DNA of 7,228 nucleotides. Source: Thermococcus sp. (GTDB lineage Archaea; Methanobacteriota_B; Thermococci; Thermococcales; Thermococcaceae). The position numbers were made by a program, and so were the translations under genes. The stretch is taken from assembly GCA_027065835.1 (NCBI GenBank), contig JAMONK010000201.1, positions 1-7,228 of the forward strand, written 5' to 3'. Each line of letters begins with the position of its first letter. The first letter of the stretch is position 1. The notes under the pieces were generated by a model. The model was not told where the DNA came from. It did not search any database and worked only from the letters and a program-made list of their open reading frames with translations. Of this stretch, positions 1 to 5,101 are shown one piece after another.

Positions 1-1
1 T

Positions 2-256
2 CAGGTTAAGGGCGGCTACGTTGAGAGTCTACTCAACGAGTTCCGTATTGGGGATATAGTAAGGGCGAGGGTCGTCTCAAATGAGAAAAGCCCCATTCAG
101 CTTTCTACCAAGGGAGCGGATTTGGGGGTTATCTACGCCCTCTGCACTCGCTGCAGGTCCCCACTTATCCGGAGGGGCGATAAACTTATATGCCCCAAGT
201 GCGGGCACGTGGAGACGAGGAAGCTCTCGTCCTTCTACAGGAAGCTGAAGGTGTGA
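2..256 (+). CDS. csl4: Exosome complex RNA-binding protein Csl4, C-terminal part (5' end outside window)
   Basis: Csl4 is a cap subunit of the archaeal exosome, the cytoplasmic 3'-to-5' RNA-degrading and tailing complex; it binds RNA and, in known archaeal exosomes, helps recruit partners such as DnaG. The window holds the last 84 codons and a TGA stop. The first ~37 visible residues (FRIGDIVRARVVS, then IQLSTK) look like the end of an S1/OB RNA-binding domain. They are followed by a compact zinc ribbon with two CxxC pairs (visible residues 48/51 and 64/67, CTRC and CPKC) and a basic C-terminal tail. S1 domain followed by zinc ribbon is the usual Csl4 C-terminal order. The gene ends 2 nt before the next start codon, and its last codons provide that gene's ribosome binding site, so the two are very likely co-transcribed. 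The start and the N-terminal domain cannot be seen. A different zinc-ribbon S1 protein is possible but less likely. Confidence 0.9.
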   Translation, partial: QVKGGYVESLLNEFRIGDIVRARVVSNEKSPIQLSTKGADLGVIYALCTRCRSPLIRRGDKLICPKCGHVETRKLSSFYRKLKV

Positions 257-258
257 GA

Positions 259-900
259 ATGGCGAGGGCCAAGAAAGTAGTGGTTATCCACGTTCAGGAT
301 GAACGGGAGAAGGAGGAGTTTTTCAGGGAGCTACAGAAGCTTCGTCTGCCCGCCTTCATATACGTCCATGGAAAGCTCAACGACCTGAAGATCAACATTC
401 AGGGAACCAAGGACGAGATACGGGAGGCGACCTACCGGATAAAGGAGATCCACAAGAGGGTCAGGGCGAAACTGTATCCGGACAGACGGGGTTTTTATCG
501 GTACAACGTTGATGACCTGTTCAGGGAATGCGGGACCAGTGTTTCCCTCCCGATCCTGCTGAAGACCCTGGAATTGCTCGGGGAACATGCCGAGGTAAAG
601 GAGGGCGAGCTGGTAACTTCCATGCCTTTCGAGGAGCTTAAAGGGGTCGTTGGCAAACTCGGCGAATACCTTGCGGACCTGTCCTACCGGACAACCAAAC
701 AGATACGTGAGGTCATCCTCCCGGTCTCCGTTGCCAGGGAGATGGAGCCGGAAGAGGTCCTCGACATGCTGGTTGAGCTGACGCTGGCCGAGTGGAAGGA
801 GGATAAGTTTAAATATGAACTCGTTAAGAACAAGGAGCAGGCAATGGAGCTGCTGCTGAACCGTTTAAAGAGCGGGGAGGGTGAGGAAAATGAAGATTGA
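259..900 (+). CDS. DUF2067 family protein, possible RNA-binding factor
   Basis: A 213-residue protein I recognise as the archaeal DUF2067 family; its biochemical role is not established to my knowledge. The ATG at 259 is chosen because AGGTG lies 5 nt upstream (249-253) and the start sits 2 nt after the csl4 stop; the in-frame ATG at 190 would put 69 nt inside csl4. Residues 5-70 read as a small alpha/beta domain: strand KKVVVIHV, helix, strand AFIYVHG, strand LKINIQG, then a helix with many basic residues. This resembles KH- or ACT-like folds, but only by eye. Residues ~80-125 (helix VDDLFREC, helix [12 protein letters not shown], strand pair around VKEGELVTS) could be a winged helix. The rest is mostly helical, and the C-terminus is acidic. 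There is no signal peptide or membrane segment. The gene overlaps rpoL by 11 nt, so it lies in one operon between an exosome subunit and an RNA polymerase subunit. An RNA or transcription role is inferred from context only. Confidence 0.85.
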   Translation: MARAKKVVVIHVQDEREKEEFFRELQKLRLPAFIYVHGKLNDLKINIQGTKDEIREATYRIKEIHKRVRAKLYPDRRGFYRYNVDDLFRECGTSVSLPILLKTLELLGEHAEVKEGELVTSMPFEELKGVVGKLGEYLADLSYRTTKQIREVILPVSVAREMEPEEVLDMLVELTLAEWKEDKFKYELVKNKEQAMELLLNRLKSGEGEENED

Positions 901-1177
901 GGTTGTCAGGCGTGAAAAGAACGAACTTGAGTTTTACCTTGAGGGGGAGGATCATACCTTCGCGAACCTGCTTAACGAGGTTCTCCACGAGAACAAACAC
1001 GTTACCTTCGCCGGCTACACGATTGAACACCCGGTTCTGATGGCCAGAAAGCCCAAGTTCCGGGTCGTAACCGACGGCAAGGTAACCCCTGAGGCTGCAC
1101 TGGAGGAGGCCGCTCAGAGAGTATTCGACCGTGCAAGGGCCGCTCTTGAGGCCTGGAAGGCGGCAACTGAATCCTGA
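890..1177 (+). CDS. rpoL: DNA-directed RNA polymerase subunit L (RpoL)
   Basis: Small subunit of archaeal RNA polymerase, homologous to eukaryotic Rpb11/AC19 and to part of bacterial alpha. It pairs with subunit D in the assembly platform that nucleates the enzyme. The 95-residue length is normal for the family. The signature [11 protein letters not shown] lies at residues 18-28, followed by [19 protein letters not shown] (41-59), both typical of archaeal L subunits and of the alpha-like dimerisation fold; the C-terminal third is a long helix. The ATG at 890 is preferred over the GTG at 881 because family members begin MKIE and because GGAGGGTGA (876-884) is well placed for it; the GTG lies inside that ribosome binding site. 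The gene overlaps the DUF2067 gene by 11 nt, indicating translational coupling. No oddity was seen in the protein. The identification is very secure. Confidence 0.97.
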   Translation: MKIEVVRREKNELEFYLEGEDHTFANLLNEVLHENKHVTFAGYTIEHPVLMARKPKFRVVTDGKVTPEAALEEAAQRVFDRARAALEAWKAATES

Positions 1178-1208
1178 TCCCCTGTTCTCTTTTTACGGTT
1201 CTAGGGGA
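1178..1208 (+). terminator. T-rich stretch with weak inverted repeat after rpoL
   Basis: Directly after the rpoL stop, TCCCCT (1178-1183) is complementary to AGGGGA (1203-1208), with a 19-nt loop containing TTCTCTTTTT (1185-1194). Archaeal termination relies mainly on T-rich tracts, so this could cause partial termination between rpoL and the RNase III-like gene. The right arm overlaps the likely ribosome binding site of the next gene, so pairing could also limit its translation. The stem is only 6 bp and may be chance. Confidence 0.3.
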
Positions 1209-1217
1209 GAACGGGAA

Positions 1218-1610
1218 ATGACGATTGAATACAGACGGGACTTCAGGGACAAGGGGCTCTCAAAACTGGGGGATTCCCTTGTGAACCTTATGTACTCACT
1301 CGCCTTGAGCGAGTACCTCGGGGAACCAACGGGAGAACGCGTCCCCAACGCGTCGCTGGCAATTGCGCTTGAGCTCTCCGGGTTGAGGGGACTTGTGCCG
1401 CCCAGAACAGATAAACACGGCAAGGGGGATATCGCCGAGGCCGTGATTGCATACGCGTGGCTTGAGGGGAAGATAACGATTGAAGAGGCCGTTGAGATCA
1501 TCCGCGAGAACCTGAACGACGACGTGAGGCACTTTGCGAGGAGAAAGGAGGCCATCGGAAGGGCACTTGCGGTTCTCTATGGTGAGATAAAGGAGAGGAT
1601 GGAGGTTTAG
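1218..1610 (+). CDS. Minimal ribonuclease III-like domain protein
   Basis: A 130-residue protein that appears to be an isolated RNase III catalytic domain without the dsRNA-binding domain, similar in size and layout to bacterial Mini-III. RNase III enzymes cut double-stranded RNA as dimers using acidic residues that hold magnesium. Here [10 protein letters not shown] (residues 14-23) matches the class signature around the LGDS core, giving D19, and [16 protein letters not shown] (69-84) matches the second acidic motif with D71 and E74. The glutamate that precedes LGD by four residues in classic RNase III (the ExxEFLGD pattern) is S15 here, as in Mini-III-like sequences. The ATG at 1218 is chosen because it follows AGGGGAGA (1203-1210) and gives the protein its compact domain length; the longer frame starting at 1131 would lie inside rpoL. 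It follows rpoL by 40 nt, so it could share the operon or be expressed at a lower level. The fold assignment is fairly secure; catalytic activity and substrate (perhaps rRNA or tRNA precursors) are inference. Confidence 0.8.
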   Translation: MTIEYRRDFRDKGLSKLGDSLVNLMYSLALSEYLGEPTGERVPNASLAIALELSGLRGLVPPRTDKHGKGDIAEAVIAYAWLEGKITIEEAVEIIRENLNDDVRHFARRKEAIGRALAVLYGEIKERMEV

Positions 1611-1611
1611 G

Positions 1612-1656
1612 ATGTCCTCAGCGCCCTCATCATATCGGAAGGTTGAACTTGAGTGA
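1612..1656 (+). CDS. Possible 14-codon small ORF (MSSAPSSYRKVELE)
   Basis: An ATG at 1612, one base after the stop of the RNase III-like gene, opens 14 codons and ends in TGA. GGAGGT (1601-1606), inside the last codons of the upstream gene, sits 5 nt before it, which is close to ideal spacing. The arrangement would allow translation by ribosomes finishing the upstream gene. The peptide has no recognisable motif. It could be a real small protein, the start of a decayed gene, or chance, since GGAGGT is also needed to encode the end of the upstream protein (M-E-V). Confidence 0.25.
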   Translation: MSSAPSSYRKVELE

Positions 1657-1723
1657 GAGGGTCGTTGTAAAGTGTTCAAATACGTGCCGGATCAAAACGC
1701 CGCACACCAAATATGGGGTAAAA
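1657..1723. other. Intergenic gap between convergent genes
   Basis: Together with the possible small ORF before it, this is the 113-nt gap between the RNase III-like gene and the convergent isomerase-like gene. On the minus strand the isomerase stop codon is followed directly by TTTT (TGATTTTACCCC, 1715-1726), and another TTTT occurs in GCGTTTTGATC; these short T-runs may end its transcription. I see no RNA gene, tandem repeat or strong hairpin. Confidence 0.4.
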
Positions 1724-2530
1724 TCACAGACTCGTCAAAAGCTCAATGAGTCCGTGTTTGTTCGGTATTTTAGCGAATTTGCTGCTGTGTTTTACCTTCA
1801 GAAGCAGTGGGACGTCTCCGAAGAGCTTTAAGACCTTGCCAAAGGGTATGCTTCCCTCCCCCGGCATCAGGTGAAGGTCTCCAACCCCGTAAGCCAGCGC
1901 GTCCTCTGGTTCCACCTGGGGGAAGAGCTTCCCAAAGTTGTCGTGTATCATTAGAATAACCGTCTTGTCCGTTCCGAGCTTAACGTCCTCCAGAAGCTTA
2001 TCTGCGTCACCCTGAGCGCTCAGGAAGGCGTGGGCGACATCCAGTGCAAAGCCGACGTTCTGACTGGCGACGCTGTCCACGACGTATAACGTGTCCTTAA
2101 CGCTGTAGGTGTTTTCGAGGGCTATGTTCACCCCGAAGGGCTTGACCATATCGGCAAGCTGCTGTATTGCCTCTATTTCCAGATCAAGCCTTCCAGTCTT
2201 GCCGCTCTGCATGACGATGACCTTTGCACCGAGTTTTATGGCGACATCCGCCACCGCCCGTGCCACTCGAAAGTGCCTCGTGTAGTAGATGTGATCGCGC
2301 AGGTTCACGGATGTGGGCATCCGGACGATGTAGTCGATTCCCACGCCGCGGAGGGTCGTTTCAAGCGTGCGGAGCTTTTTCTCTATGACCTTTCCGTTCA
2401 TGATGACACCGAGGGTGTGGGGGAATATCGAGACGAAATCATAATTCTTTATCTTGACGTCGGCGAGGGTCGATGCGAGGGTCTTGTCCTTCGTTACGAA
2501 ATGCGGATAGATAGTTACCCCGATCTCCAT
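1724..2530 (-). CDS. Sugar phosphate isomerase/epimerase-like TIM-barrel protein
   Basis: A 268-residue protein of the xylose isomerase-like TIM-barrel superfamily (which also includes endonuclease IV, IolE and IolI); members isomerise or epimerise sugars using a bound divalent metal. Visible barrel motifs are the N-terminal strand MEIGVTIYP, VIVMQSG (104-110), NIALENTYS (135-143, probable ligand E139), GFALDVAHAF (160-169, D164 and H167), ILMIHDNFG (192-200, H196) and GEGSIPFGKVLKLF (224-237), a pattern common in this superfamily. The glutamate usually found on the last strand appears to be lysine (K245 in PLLLKVKH), so the metal site may be altered. The ATG at 2530 is chosen because AGGTGGT lies just upstream (2534-2540), a TATA-like box lies at a fitting distance, and the frame beyond it enters the divergent promoter. 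No signal peptide was seen, so it is cytoplasmic. It stands alone, divergent from sppA. The actual substrate is unknown; endonuclease IV is unlikely because its full set of nine metal ligands is not evident. Confidence 0.8.
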   Translation of the reverse strand: MEIGVTIYPHFVTKDKTLASTLADVKIKNYDFVSIFPHTLGVIMNGKVIEKKLRTLETTLRGVGIDYIVRMPTSVNLRDHIYYTRHFRVARAVADVAIKLGAKVIVMQSGKTGRLDLEIEAIQQLADMVKPFGVNIALENTYSVKDTLYVVDSVASQNVGFALDVAHAFLSAQGDADKLLEDVKLGTDKTVILMIHDNFGKLFPQVEPEDALAYGVGDLHLMPGEGSIPFGKVLKLFGDVPLLLKVKHSSKFAKIPNKHGLIELLTSL

Positions 2531-2533
2531 GTT

Positions 2534-2571
2534 ACCACCTATGGAAGAGTGGGATGGATAATATAAAAGCT
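2534..2571 (-). promoter_or_regulatory. Promoter and ribosome binding site of the isomerase-like gene
   Basis: Read on the minus strand, GCTTTTATATT (2560-2570) is a good archaeal TATA-like box. About 25 nt downstream of its centre, near 2540, transcription would start, and AGGTGGT (2534-2540) precedes the ATG at 2530. The leader would be only about 10 nt, which is normal for Thermococcales. The start site is predicted, not measured. Confidence 0.55.
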
Positions 2572-2585
2572 TAGCGAGGGGCAGA

Positions 2586-2620
2586 TTTAAAAGTTCCACC
2601 CAAAAATATATGGCGGGTGA
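2586..2620 (+). promoter_or_regulatory. Promoter and ribosome binding site of sppA
   Basis: TTTAAAAG (2586-2593) is a TATA-like box. A start ~25 nt downstream of its centre would fall near 2614, just before GGTGA (2616-2620) and the ATG at 2625. This argues against the ATG at 2610, which would lie upstream of the predicted transcript start. The box is only about 15 bp from the TATA-like box of the divergent gene, so the two promoters may compete for transcription factors. Confidence 0.5.
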
Positions 2621-2624
2621 GGGA

Positions 2625-3620
2625 ATGAGGGAGAACCTTTGGAAGTACGTCTCACTGATACTGATCCTTCTGCTCGCCATGACGAGTGTTTCGGCGGTTC
2701 TGCTCTACATGCAGAACTCCAGTCTTAGGGGGTATACGCCCACCAATGTGACGAGTGTGTCCCAGGTACGGATTGAAAATGTGAGCTGCAACAACACCGA
2801 GCTCCTTAGCGAGATAAGCGAGCTGAGAGGCCAGATTGATTTTCTCAAAAGGTTCACCGCCAACGGCACCCCCTCAAACACGACGATAGCGGTTGTCCCC
2901 CTGTTCGGCTTGATCGATGATTACACCGCCCTTTACCTGGTTCCGGTCCTCAGGAGGATAGCGGATAACAGCTCCATCGGTGGCGTGATCCTCTGGATAG
3001 AGAGCCCCGGTGGGGAGGTCGGTGCCGTGAGGGATATATACACCGCGGTCAGAAAACTTGATCTGGTTAAACCTGTGGTTGCCTACACAGGGGGCATGGC
3101 GGCTTCCGGGGGATACTACGTAGCAGTGGCCTCAGACAGGATAATCGCGGACCCGCTGGCGGAAGTTGGGAGCATAGGGGTTATCTACGTCCACTACGAC
3201 ATGGAGAAGAACTACGCACAGAACGGTATCAAGGTCGATGTCTTTAAAACAGGTAAATACAAGGATATGGGGGCGGAATGGCGTGCCCTCACACCTGAAG
3301 AGCGCAGAATGATAGCCAACATGGTCGATACATATTTCAAGGCTTTCCTGACCGCCGTGAGCACGGGGAGGAACATGACGATTAACGAGACTCAGAGATA
3401 CGCGACCGGGCGGACGTGGTTTGCCGTCAACGTAACCGGAACGCTTGTGGACAGTACGGGGGACATGGACACCGCCATAAGAACTCTGGAGGATATGCTA
3501 AACGTCACGAACGCCAGGGTGGTGGTGTACAGCGGTCCGGAGCCGGAAAACTTTGGGGTGTACGGTAGCGAAGCCCTTTTCCTCGATCCCAGGTACCTGA
3601 GCGCTTACATCAGGAGGTGA
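2625..3620 (+). CDS. sppA: Membrane-anchored signal peptide peptidase SppA (S49 family)
   Basis: A serine protease with a Ser-Lys dyad that degrades leftover signal peptides and other peptides at the outer face of the membrane. The protein has 331 residues, close to the T. kodakarensis SppA. Residues 8-29 form one hydrophobic segment (type II anchor). Residues ~50-77 (LLSEISELRGQIDFLKRF) may form a helical stalk. The protease domain runs from about 86 on. Family motifs are ILWIESPGGEV (122-132), the serine motif GGMAASGGYY with S161, GSIGVI (182-187), and FKTGKYKDMG with K213; the 52-residue spacing between S161 and K213 matches known SppA dyads. Eleven N-X-S/T sequons lie outside the anchor, consistent with a glycosylated extracellular protein. 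The ATG at 2625 is preferred over the ATG at 2610 because GGTGA lies 4 nt upstream of it and because of the promoter position. The next gene begins 4 nt after the stop, so this is the first gene of an operon. Catalysis is predicted to be intact. Confidence 0.95.
   Translation: MRENLWKYVSLILILLLAMTSVSAVLLYMQNSSLRGYTPTNVTSVSQVRIENVSCNNTELLSEISELRGQIDFLKRFTANGTPSNTTIAVVPLFGLIDDYTALYLVPVLRRIADNSSIGGVILWIESPGGEVGAVRDIYTAVRKLDLVKPVVAYTGGMAASGGYYVAVASDRIIADPLAEVGSIGVIYVHYDMEKNYAQNGIKVDVFKTGKYKDMGAEWRALTPEERRMIANMVDTYFKAFLTAVSTGRNMTINETQRYATGRTWFAVNVTGTLVDSTGDMDTAIRTLEDMLNVTNARVVVYSGPEPENFGVYGSEALFLDPRYLSAYIRR
3613..3620 (+). promoter_or_regulatory. Perfect GGAGGTGA ribosome binding site deciding a TTG start
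   Basis: GGAGGTGA lies 4 nt before the TTG at 3625 and overlaps the last codons and stop of sppA. This strong site is the main evidence that the next protein starts at TTG; the next in-frame ATG would remove 64 residues. Confidence 0.7.
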
Positions 3621-3624
3621 GAGG

Positions 3625-4104
3625 TTGCTCTGTGAGGAGAAACTTGAGGTCTTTGAGAACGGCTTTGAAGACGGCAAGCTCCACCTTCGAATAGAGTTCT
3701 ATGGTAAAGACGCGCGGAGGATCCTACTGGCTGTACTCCGGGAGCTGTACCTGCCAGAATACGGGGAGGGGTACGTTTACCCCTTTGAGTGTGCAAAGGA
3801 GTTCTGGGGAATCTACATGGAGCCCCGCGAGATAGAGGCTGAGGAGTTCCGTTCTAATCCCGTGAAGTTCATGAACCCCTCTATCATGAAAAGGCTTGAG
3901 AACGCCGTTCTTGGGAGCCACGCTCCCGAAAATGTGGGGTCTCTGGTCAGATTAGATGGGGCTGAGGTCCACAGGACTAAAAAAGGCCTGCTCGCCCTTG
4001 GTAGGAACTTCATTCTCAGGGAGGATGGATTGTTCATCACCTTTAACAAGCCCTCGGCGCGCAGCCTGATACTCAAGTACCTGGGGATGGCAGATGAAGA
4101 TTGA
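3625..4104 (+). CDS. Unrecognised 159-residue protein in the sppA operon
   Basis: I do not recognise a family and propose no function. The protein is soluble-looking and lacks a signal peptide or hydrophobic segment. It begins with a strand-like stretch and KLHLRIEFYGKDARRILLAVLRELYLPEY (residues 18-46), which reads as a strand followed by an amphipathic helix. A middle part is rich in aromatic and acidic residues (VYPFECAKEFWGIYMEP, 51-67). The C-terminal part has short strands (GLLALGRNFIL, then GLFITF) and a final helix ending in an acidic tail. Two cysteines (C3, C56) form no metal motif. The start is TTG with a perfect GGAGGTGA upstream. It lies 4 nt after sppA and overlaps the AI-2E family gene by 11 nt, so it is almost certainly co-transcribed and translationally coupled with two membrane proteins. 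Base composition and codon use look like the neighbours, with no sign of recent transfer. That it is a real gene is nearly certain; its role is open. Confidence 0.85.
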   Translation: MLCEEKLEVFENGFEDGKLHLRIEFYGKDARRILLAVLRELYLPEYGEGYVYPFECAKEFWGIYMEPREIEAEEFRSNPVKFMNPSIMKRLENAVLGSHAPENVGSLVRLDGAEVHRTKKGLLALGRNFILREDGLFITFNKPSARSLILKYLGMADED

Positions 4105-5101
4105 AGCCATAGTCTGGCTCGCGGTTTCGGTGGTTATACTGTACCTGGTCTGGAAAACCCTCAGCCCAGTTCTATCCCCGATAATCATAGCCGCAACGCT
4201 GGTCTATATCCTGTACCCACTCCATAGGAGGCTCTCCACCCGTATAGGGACCAGGGCTTCTGCATTCATTCTAACCGCTGTGGTCACATTGATGACTTTC
4301 CTCTTTATCATCGGTTTCGCTGTTTGGATGAGCGATGTCAAGCAGTCCCTTGTTTACTATCTGAACGCGGTCTTCAACTGGCTGATCTCACTTAATCTGC
4401 CCCCTGCACTCTCTGAGTTGATCAACAAGCTCAGTGAAAGCATATCACAGCGTTTTGAGGGTTACATCCTGGGGTACACGTATTCCCTGCCCAAACTCTC
4501 CCTCCAGGCCCTAGTCATGATATTCGTTTTTTACGGGATCCTCGTAAACGCGAGGCCCATACGGGACGAGATCTATTCCCTGCTCCCCTCGGAGAACAGA
4601 GAACTGGCCGTTAAACTCATGGAGAAAACCGAGAAAACGTTGAACGACCTCCTTCGGAGCTGGCTGACGATCAGTGTCCTAAAGGGGGTGGCCGTCACCC
4701 TCGGATTCTTTGCCCTCCACATCGTCACGATAGGGGAAGCTATAGCCCTCGGCATTTTCACTGTTCTCCTTGAGTTGCTCCCGGTGGTGGGGGGATGGAT
4801 AACGTGGCTGGGCGGTGTTGTGTACCTTCTAAACAGCGGTGGAATCGTAAAGGCACTCCTCTTAACCCTCTATGGACTCGTCTTCGTTTCTCCCGTTCCA
4901 GATATAGTTCTGCGTCCAAAGGTCAGCATGAGGGAGCGGGGGATAAGTGCCATGATATCCTTCATAGGTATACTGGGTGGGTTAATGGCCTTTGGGATAG
5001 TGGGAATCATAATAGGCCCCGTTGTTCTGGGTCTCATGGCAACTCTGCTGGAGGAGTGGAAGGAGACCAGGAGAGGGGCTAGGGCCGGAAGCCGCGTATG
5101 A
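4094..5101 (+). CDS. AI-2E family (PF01594) membrane transporter
   Basis: A 335-residue polytopic membrane protein of the AI-2E/UPF0118 family. Members are proposed exporters or ion/proton antiporters; the link to autoinducer-2 holds for only a few bacterial proteins and should not be assumed here. Hydrophobic segments lie at about 6-20, 27-41, 56-79, 133-152, 190-211, 215-245, 252-275 and 283-320 (probably two). The loop at ~80-130 is the large extramembrane region typical of the family. Conserved family signatures include ELLPVVGGWITWLGG (227-241), DIVLRPK (270-276) and the C-terminal IGILGGLMAFGIVGIIIGPV (291-310). The length is normal. The start overlaps the preceding gene by 11 nt, with only a modest ribosome binding site (GGGGATGG, 4083-4090), so it probably relies on translational coupling. 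The last 23 nt overlap the convergent dihydropteroate synthase gene. The transported substrate cannot be read from the sequence. Confidence 0.92.
   Translation: MKIEAIVWLAVSVVILYLVWKTLSPVLSPIIIAATLVYILYPLHRRLSTRIGTRASAFILTAVVTLMTFLFIIGFAVWMSDVKQSLVYYLNAVFNWLISLNLPPALSELINKLSESISQRFEGYILGYTYSLPKLSLQALVMIFVFYGILVNARPIRDEIYSLLPSENRELAVKLMEKTEKTLNDLLRSWLTISVLKGVAVTLGFFALHIVTIGEAIALGIFTVLLELLPVVGGWITWLGGVVYLLNSGGIVKALLLTLYGLVFVSPVPDIVLRPKVSMRERGISAMISFIGILGGLMAFGIVGIIIGPVVLGLMATLLEEWKETRRGARAGSRV

Noticed and set aside
190..258. Longer N-terminus of the DUF2067 protein starting at the ATG at 190
   Set aside because: It would overlap the csl4 zinc ribbon by 67 nt; the ATG at 259 has a well-spaced ribosome binding site.
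1298..1314. Perfect hairpin ACTCGC/GCGAGT with 5-nt loop
   Set aside because: It lies inside the RNase III-like coding region (L-A-L-S-E-Y), has no following T-run, and is explained by coding sequence.
1337..1355. Two copies of the palindrome ACGCGT close together
   Set aside because: Short, inside a coding region, and likely coincidence; no third copy or linked element was seen.
1629..1648. Minus-strand ATGATGA followed by CTGA, suggesting box C/D sRNA
   Set aside because: Only 5 nt separate the two boxes, leaving no room for a guide, and no second C'/D' pair was found nearby.
1643..1831. 62-codon plus-strand frame starting at TTG (MNLSERVVVKC...)
   Set aside because: More than half of it is antisense to the 3' end of the isomerase-like gene, it has no good ribosome binding site, and its sequence resembles no protein I know.
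2610..2624. Earlier ATG for sppA (MAGEG extension)
   Set aside because: It lies before the predicted transcript start and lacks a ribosome binding site, while the ATG at 2625 has GGTGA 4 nt upstream.
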